Source: Sepiola atlantica (lineage: Eukaryota; Mollusca; Cephalopoda; Sepiida; Sepiolidae). Taken from it: 64,000 nt of DNA. Below are positions 51,266 through 62,930 of the stretch, piece by piece. The stretch spans positions 56,299,946-56,363,945 of the forward strand of contig OY744525.1 of NCBI GenBank assembly GCA_963556195.1, written 5' to 3'. A model generated the notes under the pieces. It was not told where the DNA came from, did no database searches, and saw only the letters and a program-made list of their open reading frames with translations. A program made the position numbers and the translations under genes. The stretch's first letter is position 1. Every line of letters starts with the position of its first letter.

Positions 51266-51359
51266 AACGAAAAACCGCTCTAAACAAAGGTCACGTTATC
51301 TAGGACAATTATCATAAAAAAATTATAACAAGAGAGAAGGAATGGAAGAATACAAGATG

Positions 51360-52600
51360 TTCGTAAAAGTTAAAATAAAGTTTTATTTACAAAAAAAAGG
51401 TAGCTTGGACTGCTTTTTTTTCCAAAGCTGGAATAAATAAATTATTCCTGGATAACATACAAAAAAATAAAAATCAAAAAAATACAACATCAGGATTCCT
51501 GAACATTAAAGTTAGATACAACAAAAATTGACACAACCTAAGCAAAGGAATAAATCCTTTTAAAACATGAACTTACTATAAAGTCAGTATTCTTACAAAT
51601 CAATCAAAAAGTCTCTTTTTTTCTTTACACCAAAGTTACAACCAAAAGTAATAAAATTAACAAACCGTGCTGAAGGCCGAACATAATTTCCACGATAAAA
51701 ATAACTCTTTTTTTATTTTACCAAACGTCTGTCAGAAAGGTCTTTCTTTTTCTTCTTTTTCTTCAATAATTTTCTTATAGCAACTCCACGAAGAAATACG
51801 TCACAAGAACAGTACAAATTTCAAATAAACATAATACTTGCTTTTTTTTTTCTCACCGAGTGTCCCAAATAGCATCACGCGCGAATGTAAGGATTCAACT
51901 TGCAAAGTTATATCTTTCAAATCGATCTGTGTTGCAAAGACGATCACTCTCTATGATTCTTAATCTCTGATTAGAATCTTCTCGACAGCAAAGTATTTCA
52001 GTTCACTGGAGCTAAGCTCTTCAACATAGGCAATTTCGTGCCCGGAGTTATCTCGTTCAAATTCTCCATTTCTTCATTTCAAGCCTCTGACTTGAAACAA
52101 CTTCCGAAGGAAAAATATTTCATACATAACAGGCAATTCTCGGCAAGAGATACTCTATCTCTTAAATCTTTCTTCATTTCAAGCCTCTGACTTGAAACCT
52201 CTTCTAAGGGAAATATTCGTTGACTGAAGGAAGAATATTTCATACAAAAAAGGCAATTCTTGCCCGGAGATAATTTTATCTCCTAAATTTCCTCAAGTAG
52301 AAATTCTTTACAAAATTTAACGTCCAAACTAGGGACGGAGAAACAGGTTTTAACATGTGTCGGCACCGGCGTCCAACCCTGTTCTGATTAAATTTCGCGC
52401 CGATATCAAATCCAGACATAACCAATGCATCATTGCTAAAAATAGAAACCACGTGACACAAAATGGCTTCCCTAGCATAACTCCCACGCAAACAATCCAT
52501 ATGACCTTCAACCTGCATGTAGGCCAAAACTGACAGCTTTCAAACAAAGGGAAGTAACCGATGACCTACTTAGAAAATATCTCGAAATTTCCACAGTAGC
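51360..52600 (-). repeat. Dispersed repeat B, minus copy (LTR-like)
   Basis: Its reverse complement matches 62930-64000: landmarks TATCAAACGTCTGTCAGAAA-like end, ATCGATCTGTGTTGCAAAGA, AAGCTCTTCAACATAGGCAA, GTCCAAACTAGGGACGGAG and GAAGTAACCGATGACC. AATAAAGTTTTATTTAC at 51372 lies outside the shared part. Two near copies of CTTCATTTCAAGCCTCTGAC (52072 and 52171) show internal duplication. Non-coding. Confidence 0.75.
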
Positions 52601-52799
52601 CTCTCTGATTGTTTGCGAGCCGCCCAGCAAAATCTGTTAATTTTTTGCTGGCTTACCACTGCAGGTTTCAAGCTCGGCTAAGATACTGGAAGTTAGTCAT
52701 CTGATTGCCGTGGTTTTTTTTTTTAACTTAGTTCACCTCAAACAAGGCAAGTTGCTGCTGTAGACGTAAGGGGCTACTGAGAATTAGGGTGAAAGTTTT

Positions 52800-53150
52800 A
52801 GGGGTCATTCTAAATTGGGAGCTGTGCAGCGAGATGCTTGTTCACATTAGTTTTAAATTTCTGCATGTCGGTACAGTCGGGGGAAACAGGGAGCAGGGAG
52901 GAAGTTCCAAAGGCCGGCAGCTCGAGGAAAGAAGCTATTGGAGTAGAAGGCTCTCCGGCATCTGGAGACCTCCACAGTGAATGGATGGGATTTAGCTGAT
53001 TGTCGGGTTGGTCGAGTGCATTTATGTCGAGGGAGCACATTCCATTGAAGTACTTGTAAAACAAGCACAAGGATGCAGCATTGCGGCGATGGGACAGGGA
53101 CTGGAGCTTGGTGGATAGTGAGGGACCTATTAAATTAGTGCAGTTGCCAG
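52800..53150 (-). pseudogene. 3' end of CR1/Jockey-like LINE, minus strand
   Basis: The minus strand encodes LCLFYKYFNGMCSLDINALD, FTVEVSRCRRAF, SFFPRAAGLWN and HLAAQLPI, the same C-terminal blocks as 40030-40318. It ends near 52812 at the stop. 5'-truncated copy. CAATTTAATAGGTCC-type text near 53125 corresponds to VNLIGPSLS. Confidence 0.7.
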
Positions 53151-53159
53151 ATAGGTTAT

Positions 53160-53575
53160 CAGCTGTTCGAAGGTGGATGTATCATTCTAGGAGTCTAACA
53201 TCTGTTGGAAAATGCCTTGAGTGCGCAACTGTTTGGTGATTCTGATAAATTCCTCTTCTATCCTGGGGTAGAGGCGGCGAGGTTCAGCTGAATGTGTATC
53301 ATGTAGATTTTGTTGAGGGCTCTGATGAACTGGTTTGCATCATTCCCCAGGTTAAAGGTTATTATGTCTCTCATGGCATCATTTAAGGATTATTGCCACC
53401 TCATGGCATCATTTAAGGATTATTGCCACCTCATTAGCTCATAATCAGTAAGTTTCTGGATCACAGGTGTGACCACTGGATTTCAGGATGGTTAACATAT
53501 TGTCATGGTCCATTTGTATCATGCCGATTTGTGCCTCGCTTGGATATGATTCAGTTTTTAAGTTCATTAACTCTG
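53160..53575. other. Unassigned, with a 30-bp tandem duplication
   Basis: CTCATGGCATCATTTAAGGA followed by TTATTGCCAC occurs twice in a row (53373-53402, 53403-53432). Minus-strand text (NLGNDANQFIRALNKIYMI) looks protein-like but was not recognised. Confidence 0.4.
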
Positions 53576-53580
53576 ATTTC

Positions 53581-53900
53581 TTCTTCTTGGCCTTTTGGCT
53601 AAGATCAAAGTGTAGTATCTGTTCCGATGGATACTGCACCCCATACTGGTGTTGTCTTGGCCTTCGTGTCTTGATTTACGCCGGTCAATGGGTCTGTCCT
53701 GTGCAGTTCTAGGAGGTCCACCCTCCCAGGCTTTGCCTCCCCTCTTGGGGGAGGAGTAAATTTATTGCTTACTGCCTGAGGCGCCCCTACCGGGGAATGC
53801 CTACGGGGCTGCCCAGGCAAACTCTGATTTCTGTACCCTGACAAGGTCGAGGAGTTTGTTGTGCACAAGACCTGAATAATCTAATTTCCTGGCTGCACAA
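53581..53900 (+). repeat. Repeat with U2-snRNA-like head
   Basis: CTTCTTGGCCTTTTGGCTAA followed by GATCAAAGTGTAGTATCTGT (53584-53623) is nearly identical to the 5' 40 bases of U2 snRNA, including the branch-site-recognition GTAGTA. It has one extra A and one C to T change. After GTTC the U2 match stops (no Sm site or 3' stem-loops), and about 270 bp of GC-rich, hairpin-prone sequence follows (CTCCCCTCTTGGGGGAG at 53737-53753). Either a truncated U2 pseudogene or a U2-derived SINE. Confidence 0.6.
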
Positions 53901-56590
53901 TTCTGACACCAGATGTTATTAAAAGCGTATGGTAGCAAGGAAAACAGGTACAGGAATTTAGCTTTAAACAATGTGTATTAATTATAAATTGATATAAGAT
54001 ATAAAGATGTGTGGGTCTTGATCTAGGATGTGGGTTCGTCAAAATAGCTTGTCCCTCAGTGTCGTCATGATGTCATAGTTGGCACTTCGCTGCTCGTCAA
54101 TCCGGTATAAGGTGTGACTAGAATGTAATCAACATGGATTGGTGGTGAGCGAACAGCTGACAGGGACAGCGCAAGTTATTCTCAATTTATGGAGGTAGTT
54201 GCCATGCTGCCCTTAAAAGGACAGGTTAGTGGTTGGGAAGACCAGTTGCAATTTACAGCAGTAGTTGATCGCACGCCCTTAAAAAGGCAGGTTTGTTGTT
54301 GAAAAGACGGGTTGTCAAAGTAGCAAATATAGGTTGTCTTAATGTAATGGAGTCGGGTTGACACAAGATGCCCTTCCACTGACTAGCTTCTGGTGAGCGA
54401 AACTGAACGCAACTGTCTTCATTGACGGATTCCCGGTGTGACTGCTGCCTGTTGCTGGGGTCAGCTACTTAAAAGCAGTGTGCGGACATAGTTATAGATA
54501 TCCGTCTCCAAAGGGATAGGGACAAAAAATGGGCACAGTGAGCACGGCACGCAAGTATTTTGTGGTAACGTGCATGAGTATGTTATCCAACTATGGTACG
54601 ATAATGGTGATGAGAGAACAAATCCCAGTGTACCCAATTCCACTTTCAAGCAGTTTTCAACCACAGAAATAAGGCACACTTGGATGGTGTTTGCCATAAT
54701 AACAACATAGAGACGTCACTGAACTAAATGAGATCTAAAAATCATAACAATTAGATGCACAAAGAAATTCTTCCTCTTTCTTCCTCCTTCGCCTCACATA
54801 AGAACATGTGGGCATAAGGCACACATAAGAATTCATGGTATGTAAGACATTTACCCTCAACTTCGGCACACAAACCTGTACACATTCTTTTCAAACTTTA
54901 TTGGAGCAATGTTCCCATTTTTACAGACACAAGACACATAGTTTAAATGTTTCTTCAAACATTATCGTTTCTGTTCTGTTCCTGTGTTTCAGTGTAATGT
55001 CTTGTAGGTGAACACGTATAGAAGAAAGACACTGCTCAAGCATTTGCACACTCCTTCAAACTAATCATGAGATTTGTATCTATATTTTTTCCATATACCA
55101 TTTTTCCTATTTATCCACTTGTGCCATTTTTACCTGTGCCATGTTTACTAAATTCCATTTCAGCCCTAAAACGCTATATAGTTAAACAATGGCTAAGAAA
55201 TGGACGATCATTTTACAGTAAATTTATTTGCAAAACTGATACCCCTGTCTAAATTCTAAATTAATTTTTTTTCCCCATGTTTTGCAAGGTGTTCACACGC
55301 AATCGCTTAAAAAAGTAGAATCTCATTTATCTGGTAGGGAGAGGGTGATTTAACTGAGGGTCTTCATCTATAAATTTACCATTAAAAAAACAAACAAACA
55401 AAAATACTCCTGGGAAACGCCAGGTAAATATAAAGAGTTAACAATATTTTAAGTGATTTAAGTTGGGGACTTACTTGCTTCCCACTGTAATAAATCAACC
55501 TCACCCTCCTTCCAAAGGAGAAGGTAATTCCTGGGAGAATACATGACATTCACAACAAGAACTCGTCTTCTACCACAAATGCAAAGAATTGTCCTTTTTT
55601 CCTTCATATGCCTAGTGGCAGGCGTAATTTCCACGGACAAAATTACTTTCCAAGAACTTACCATCTGTGTAACACATTACCACAGCATTGCTTCCCTGTA
55701 GACTACAACATTGTCGTCTTCAAATCCAATGACCACAAATACTTGTAATAAACCTTCCTCATAATAATTAAAAGTAATCAAACTCTGTTCATTCTATTCA
55801 TCATTTTTAATCCTCTCATACTATTCTTCATCATTCAACTGACAAGCCATCTATCTCATTATCATTTAATTGGAACGAGCCTATTTTAGGCGAGAGTTTA
55901 AATCGAGAAGAAAATCAGATTGACGACTTACTTGGGAGAGTAATTCGCCTGGCAAAATCTGACTGAAATATAATAAGTAAACTGGATCACCATTACTCAC
56001 GAAATAAACGATGGCTTCACAACTAATAGGGATATGCAAATTTATTTACAGGAAACACAGGAACAGAACAAGGATAATACATTGGGTTGAGTAAATGTAA
56101 ACAAGATGAAATAATCTTCATCCTGGAGTTTGTCGATTCTATTGCCGGGCCGACGAGAAGAAGAGAATGCAGGATCACATTTTGTCTTTTTGAAAGTCGG
56201 CTCGAACTGAAGAGTTATGTTGATCACGTGACCTGGTTGTAGTGCCAAGATCACTCATCGCGTATGAATCTCGTTACAGGCAGACATGCTATACGCGCAC
56301 GTGGTGAAGAGGTGACGATTACATAATCGCCAAGCCAAATCACATGTCACTGGCTGTCACGTAGATCAGTACAAAATAGTTCATTCACTTCTATAGTAAC
56401 TGCTACACCTTGTCCTCGAGTGGCTTTTGGCCTTTATAAGTGGAGCCAGATCATACCTCATTCTGACTAAGAAGGGTCTAAATGGTTCAAGTCAACTCCT
56501 AGGTTGCCAGAATGATGCCAAGGACGAACCTTGACTGGTATAAAATTCTTCCTCAGCCTTTTGACAGGGAGAAAAATGTATCCGTGAATA
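53901..56590. other. Long unassigned region with LTR-like traits
   Basis: No gene supported. 54190-54310 holds two diverged copies of a roughly 65-bp unit (GCCCTTAAAAGGACAGGTT and GCCCTTAAAAAGGCAGGTT). TTTATAAGTGGAGCC near 56434 and GGTATAAAATTC near 56538 are TATA-like and sit in a GC-balanced 200 bp that could be an old LTR promoter. Confidence 0.35.
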
Positions 56591-56596
56591 TACATA

Positions 56597-56710
56597 ATAG
56601 TTAACAACACCCCTCCTCATGTTAAGAATGGGTTTCTAAATAATAACGTTATTATTTTGAAACCCATTCTTAACATGAAGGGCGTTGTTAACTATTCTGT
56701 ACCTTCACCA
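56597..56710. repeat. Hairpin related to the 50385 MITE
   Basis: AATAGTTAACAAC and CATGTTAAGAATGGGTTTC are mirrored by GAAACCCATTCTTAACATG and GTTGTTAACTATT around AATAATAACGTTATTATT. GTACCTTCACC follows, as GTACTTTCACC does at 50483. Confidence 0.85.
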
Positions 56711-57014
56711 TAGTATCGTCTTTTCTGATACTACACTGTAGCAGCCATCATGCAGGTCCACAGGTAAAACAAGTGAGGGTTGCGCCGTGTATTGTTCATT
56801 GCGGATTGAACCCAGGGCGTTCCGGTTAAAAAATGGAAACTTGTAACTTTAGTCACGCGACGAGAGTTCAGGTATGCAAATGTTTTGCATGGGCTAAATC
56901 TCGTTGTCATAAAATGAGTAGACACTTTGCTCCGGTGAGCGGAAGAGAAAGTTTGAGTAAGCCCCGTCTTGAAAGCGTTCATATTTTTGCATTGCATTTG
57001 TTTGTTTTTTTATA

Positions 57015-57418
57015 ATTACCGTTGTTGCTGTTGTTATTGTTGCTGTTATTGCTGTTGCTGTTATTGCTGTTATTGTTGCTGTTATTGCTGTTGTTATTGC
57101 TGTTGTTGTTGTTGTTATTGTTGCTGTTATTGCTGTTGTTATTGCTGTTGCTGTTGTTGTTGTTACTGTTGTTGTTGTTGCTATTGTTGCTGTTATTGTT
57201 GCTGTTGTTGTTGTTATTGTTGCTGTTATTGCTGTTTTTATTGCTTTTGCTGTTGTTGTTGTTGCTGTTGTTGTTACTGTTGTTGTTATTGTTGCTGTTA
57301 TTGCTGTTGTTGCTGTTGTTGCTGTTGTTGTTGTTGCTATTGTTGCTGTTGTTATTGTTGCTGTTATTGTTGTTGCTGTTGTTGTTGTTGTTGCTGTTGT
57401 TGTTGCTGTTATTGACTA
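57015..57418 (+). repeat. Interrupted TTG/CTG/TTATTG triplet tract, about 400 bp
   Basis: About 130 triplets, mostly TTG and CTG with TTA interruptions, all in one phase. It opens long poly-Leu, poly-Cys and related frames in silico, which I regard as artefacts. It ends 95 bp before the ORF1 start codon of the LINE at 57514, so it may lie in or upstream of that element's 5' untranslated region. Confidence 0.95.
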
Positions 57419-57513
57419 TGAACTTTTTTTTTTTCGTGGAGCCGCATTATTTTTTTTTATCTATTTGTTCTTTTTACCACTTTTTTTCTGTTATCAGTTT
57501 TTGATAACGTGTT

Positions 57514-58984
57514 ATGGCGATGGCTACTAGTAGCGTGAAGTCTGTAGACAATATGGAAGTTACCGAGGAGAAGATGAAAGGGTCGGCTGAGGATGCACCT
57601 GTAGTATCTGAATGGAGCAAGCCTCCTAAAGTTATCATCAATGTAGATGAATTTATTGAAGAGGCGACAAAGTGCCTTCATTTAGCCACTGAAATGGGAT
57701 TACTAATCGATATCCCAAAATTAGAGGAAATCAAGAAAAGAAGCATAATTATGTTTGTCGTAGACAAAAAAAACTAAAACAGTCATTAGAGCAACAACAG
57801 ATGTAAACTTCTGGCAACAGCAGGTTACCGACAACAACGAATAATTCGTTGCAAGGGGTAAAACACATGGAATACTCTGTTCCCAAATGAATAAACTTGT
57901 CTGAAACTATCACAGACTGAAATTCTAACTCAGGACCATATACTTCGAATGGAATATATGGCAAAGAGCAGAACAGCTGTGTCCATTTTTAATGTGCCAT
58001 TCCATGTGGACGGGGAGCACTTGGGTGTCTTTCTCCTAAAATATGGGGTATTATGTCCATAACCTGGGATAAACACCTAAGGATATGGAGGTTCGAGTTA
58101 TTACTAGACAAGGATGGATTCACGAACATACCTTATTATATGGAAATAGGGGACGAAAGGCTCCTTATAATTATGGCAAGAAGGAAACCTTCTTGTTGAG
58201 CATGCAGTGAAATTGGTCACCTCACATTCGAATGTCTACTAAGAAAGCCAACAACAATAAAGACCAGAGTGGGTCAACACTTAGAGGTGCTGATGACCCA
58301 AAAAGTATGGATGGCCATAAATTCTCCCCCCCCCCCCCCCACCAAAATCAATAAAAGAGGATTATCCAATACTCCCTGATCTTAATAAATGAATGGGTAT
58401 TGGTCCAGGGGGAAAAGACACCTGGTCGGCTAGCCCTGGATCAGATGAGAGAAGAAGAAATTGTCAAAAGATTCGGGAAAGAATAAATATGTGGAGGTGC
58501 GTGACCTAAAAAAAACTGGATTTAGAAAAAGTACCAGGATGACCAAAACCTTCACAAAACACAAGCCCGCAGTCACCTGTCAAATCCTCCTCTCAAAAAG
58601 CAAGCCCTCAGTCCTCCCCTAAAACAAAAAAGTTCACGTTCACCTCCGAAAGTCATGCCTCCACCGATCACCGCTCCCTTGAAAGAAAGGAAATACAAAC
58701 TTATTCCATTAAGCCCAATCAAGAAAGTAAAAACCGCCTCCTCTCCAAAACCTTCCCCTTTCATCTCTCCACAAAACACCCTCAAAAGTACTCCCTCTGC
58801 CTCTCCTGCAAAATCGGAAATGCGCCCTCCCGCCTCATCTATTCAGCATTCCTTCACACTCCCTAATGAAAGAAGACATGCCACCTCCACCTCCCCTCCA
58901 TCACAAAGCCAAAAAAAGGCAGAGAAGTCCCCCCTTAGAAAGAGGAAAGAAAAAAACAGCATTTCTTCCTGGAAAAGTCAGTGA
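57514..58984 (+). pseudogene. L1/Tx1-type LINE ORF1, decayed
   Basis: Start MAMATSSVKSVDNMEVTEEK, first block to 57777. After many breaks a CCHC zinc knuckle is readable near 58189-58239 (C-x2-C-SEIG-H-LTFE-C, with one TGA inside). A basic Pro/Ser-rich tail follows (58655-58984: KLIPLSPIKKVKTASSPKPS). Knuckle plus basic tail ahead of an endonuclease ORF is the ORF1 layout of Tx1-like elements. The frame is interrupted repeatedly between 57777 and 58650. Confidence 0.65.
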
Positions 58985-59415
58985 AACCCAAGAGGAAACT
59001 GTCAAATACCACAGATTAGAGGACCTGAAAAATCTCACTCACGTTTAGGGAGGTGAATGACACTTCAATTGAAGATCCCCTTAACTTCCCTAAATCAATC
59101 AGAATATTAACAGTAATAAGAAAAAAAGAGGAAGCGAAGGGACTTTGGCAAATGCTAGAAGAGGCTAATGAAAATTTTAATTCATCACCTCCCATTGTCA
59201 TTTTAAGAAACACTGAATTAAAGTGTTTAAGAAAAGATTGTGTCGAGAGGGTCCCAGTTCATTTACACCCCTCCCTTTATAGAATTGCCAAATTAACATA
59301 CCCCTTTGATGTTGATGGCATCTCCCAGGAAGAGCAAATCAATACTAGATATAGAGCCGTCGGCATTCTAACCCTATCGATGTTCGTTTCTGAAACCCAA
59401 CCCTAAGATATCTCA

Positions 59416-61653
59416 ATGGCTCTCTATCTAGCTAACATAAATGTCAGAGGGCTGAGGACCAACTCTCATAAATTTCGAGTTGCTACAGATCTTCAGCACA
59501 TTGGAGTGGATATATGTTGTATTCAAGAAACCCACTTAATTCCAGGCGACCATTTGGGTGCGCTGGCTAGGGGTTTTCACGTCTACTCAGTGGACTTTGA
59601 TTCTCACTCAAGGGGTGTTTCCTGGCTAGTAAATAAGTCTTTAGTTGTGTCGTGTGACCCTTGCTTCATGGATCTGGAAAGAGGACTGTGCGTTCTGGAT
59701 GTTACCATAAAAGATAAGGTATTTCGGCTCAATGGGGTTTATGCGCCAAATAACCATGCTGAGCTTGCTCCTTTTTTCGACGAATCAAGCAGTTCATGAA
59801 TACAATTCGGATGGTTATCTTAGCGGGAGACTGGAACACAGTCCTGGATCTCGATATAGATCGTAATCGTTCTAGGGGAACTAACAATGACTGGCAGGCT
59901 AAAATATTTCGTGAATTTCTCGATAAGTTTGATCTTAGTCGACGTAGAATTATAAGAATGTCCAAGTTTTCATAATATAGTTTACTCGGATCATAGACTT
60001 GTTCAGGTTCATGTAAACTTAGATAGACCTAAACCTAGATTGGCTGGTTACTGGAAGTGCAACACTTTGTTGTTCGATGTGAAGGGCAACCGAGAACAGC
60101 TATTACTAACCTTACAGCGGGAATTGGCGGGGGCTGTAATTGGGAATAGGAAGTGGGTTCATTTTAAGAAAGTAATTAGGTCCTTTACTGCCAATTTTAG
60201 CTGACGACTCACTCTAACAACTAGGTCAGCTAAAGTGGTACTAGAATCTAGATTAAATCGGGCGATGGAGACGGGGGATAGTGCTAAAGTTACTACAATT
60301 AAGGCGAAGATGGCCTCCTTGGCTATCCAAGAATACCAAGCTTTAGTAATTAAAGCTAGGTGAAAGAGATTGCCTAAGGAAGCAACAAATATGGCCGTCA
60401 TATCGCACATGTCTCATTACCGGATGGGCGTCTTGTGACCACAAACGAAGGTATTCTGGAGGTGTTTCGTTCTCATTCCTATAACCTTTTTACCAGGGAA
60501 CCCGGTTTGTCTTTAGCACAATTCGACCTCTATTTAGCCAACTTTTCTCATCTCGAGGCAAATGAAGCAGCTAGGTGAAAAAGTTGCATAACAGAGGAAA
60601 AAGTTCAGGAAGCCTTAAAGAGGGTCAGCTTTAACAAGTCTCTTGGGATTGATGGTTTGCATTACGAGGTGTATTTGAGGATGTGGCATATTTTTGTTCC
60701 ATTGCTGACAGTTTTATTTAACTCATGGTTTAGGAACGAGTCTATTCCAAGATCCTAGTCAATCGACTGCGGCTTGTTTTGGCTGGTCTAATTAGCCCTG
60801 AACAGACTTGTGCTTTAAAGGGTAAGACTATTCAAGATAATTTGCACTCGATATGCTTGATCATAGATAAAGTTCACACAGAAGTGGTGCTTATCAATTT
60901 AGATCAGTCCAAAGCATTCGATAGGGTGAGCCATCGTTACTTGGAAGCTTTGAGGTTCTTATTACAGGTGAAAGAAAGCCTCTCTAACACCCTGTTGTTG
61001 TCCCGAAGGGCATTATATTGGATTATGGTGAGGGAAACCGTTCGAGATGATAGGATTGAGGGGCTCGCTTTGGCGAGGGGGGATCTATGCTCAATCTGGC
61101 CTTGGATGCCTGGGGTAATGTGCTTCGATAACAATGAGGCAATTCTGGCCTGGCTGGTGATAAGAAATGCACTCTGGGTCAGTAGGAAGCTTCATTCAGC
61201 TGGCTTGATGAATTCACCGACTTGTGTTAGATGCGGTGACGAAGATAAGACCGTGAGTCACACCTTGTTTTATTGCCGCATCATTGTGCTGCTGATTAGG
61301 CTTGTTGCAGATCTCATGGTTAGCATACTTAACGTGTCGTCTTTTGACCTGGAACCTATCAATGTATGTAACAACTGGGCTCCTACAACAGATAGTCAGA
61401 AGCATTTTGCGTTTTAAGCACACTAGCCGTTATGAGAGACGTGATATTGAAAACTTGTATGAAGGCAGTCTACGGAGGTGAGACCTACACTTCTCTCGAT
61501 CTTATTGCGATTTTCAAATATTACCTGAAAGCCTGCGTTAGGGCCGAGAGGGTGAGACTCTCTCCAGCAGATTTTGGTGAAAGGTGGGTGAGAGGTGCGC
61601 GACTGTGTAGAGTGACTGGAGCTAGATTGGAGTGGTATTTAGATGTACCTTAG
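59416..61653 (+). pseudogene. L1/Tx1-type LINE ORF2, endonuclease and partial RT
   Basis: Start MALYLANINVRGLRTNSHKF. The APE-type endonuclease has N in NINVRGL, E in CIQETH, GDWNTVLDLDIDR (59829) and SDHRLVQV (59989). RT pieces: KVQEALKRVSFNKSLGIDGL (60600), SPEQTCALKGKTIQDNLHSI and LINLDQSKAFDRVSHRYLEA (60790-60950). The YADD catalytic block is missing: after LLQVKESLSNTLL the text jumps to the C-terminal domain (NALWVSRKLHSAGLM, CVRCGDEDKTVSHTLFYC, a CCHC-like module, and FKYYLKACVRAERVRLSP). An internal deletion and several stops leave it inactive. Confidence 0.8.
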
Positions 61654-62290
61654 GTACAGGATATTGGGTTACAAAAACGAACATTGATTATGACCCGGTT
61701 AGAAGTTGACTAGAAGACGTTTTTTGTTGATTTTAGTTCATAACTTAGCTAGTGTATGAATAATTTCATTATGGCCCCTCTTATTTTTGTCCCGTCAATT
61801 TAATTGGTAACTCCCCAACCTCATCCCCAGCTAGGTGACAGAGCGCTTGATTTGCTAGAGATGCAGGTCACCCTTCGATATTTTCGAAGGTGGTGTTGGT
61901 GAATAAAGCGTTGGGGCCTGCATCACACCCTTTTTTTGATGTCAACTGGCAAATCTGCATATCTGCCACAGATTAGTAATGGGGGTGGGGTCTTTTTACT
62001 AACCTAGTTTTATTCATTTTTGTACATAAAAATTTTTATTACCATATCCCCCGTTGCATATTTCACATATATGGGTTTTAAGTAGGGTTTTCATGGCGCA
62101 AATTCTTTTGGTGATTGGAGAAGGATGTATAGTATAAATGCAGTATTTTGGTGAATCATAGTCCTGAATGAAACTAGCTAAGTTAGATTAGTTAACATTT
62201 GTTAGTGAAGACCGAACCTTTTCTGCTCCCCCTTTTTGCCCTGTGCCGCATTTTTTATATGTTTTTTCATTTATGAATAAATACTCAGAA
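61654..62290 (+). other. 3' untranslated part of the LINE
   Basis: Runs from the ORF2 stop to ATGAATAAATACTCAG with AATAAA near 62276 and an A-rich end (62287-62298), consistent with the polyadenylated end of an L1-type element. No other feature seen. Confidence 0.5.
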
Positions 62291-62339
62291 AAGAAAAGTT
62301 GACGTTGTTATCGGATTGACATCTTCTATTTCATCAACA

Positions 62340-62930
62340 AACAGCGTGGGCACATAAACAGAAACCAACCCGAATTCACTTCAACAACAAAAGCTCAAAC
62401 TGGGGTCATAAAAAACAGCCCCCAAAGACAGTCTAACAAAAAGGTGCAAAAAAGCCAAAAATGTTGATCACGTGGGGTGCTCCCAACTACGTCAACCAAA
62501 CCACTGGTGAAACAATATAAAAGCAGACTGTGCGACAAAATCTGTCTTTTTTCTCTTTCCTCTTTCTCTCGTACACTTAACAGAGAACACAAATTTGCCT
62601 ACCCTCGCCTTTGGGCGAAGGGTGCCAGCATGTCGGCTGACTACTAAACACACACACAATGGTTTACACTTCTATCATTCTTCAGCGCACATAACCACAC
62701 TGCTGACAAAGACACACACATACAAATGCCTAAACGAATTATCAACTCTCACGCATACACATTCGTACAACCACGAACAAAAGGCGACACACGCATTCAC
62801 ACACTTCGACACATGGTTACACTACGCACATGCATACACATTCATAAATCACAGGCATGAACATTTATCGTTTCTCTAACTGGACACTTGAAATGAACAC
62901 TTAATGCTTTGTAATTTGTAAATATTGTGG
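62340..62930 (+). repeat. Dispersed repeat A, plus copy, with TATA box
   Basis: Inverted partner of 47065-47700. CAATATAAAAGCAGACTGTG (62513-62532) is the TATA region, followed by a CTTTCCTCTTTCTCTC pyrimidine tract and ACGCATACAC-type repeats. Non-coding in both copies. Confidence 0.75.

Noticed and set aside
53581..53625. Functional U2 snRNA gene
   Set aside because: Only the first 40 or so bases match. Sm site and stem-loops III and IV are missing.
56969..57504. Poly-Cys/Tyr and poly-Leu open frames
   Set aside because: Translations of a TTG/CTG microsatellite without any unique domain.
58655..58984. Independent Ser/Pro-rich host protein
   Set aside because: It lies between the zinc-knuckle part of a LINE ORF1 and its endonuclease ORF2, where a basic Pro/Ser-rich ORF1 tail is expected.
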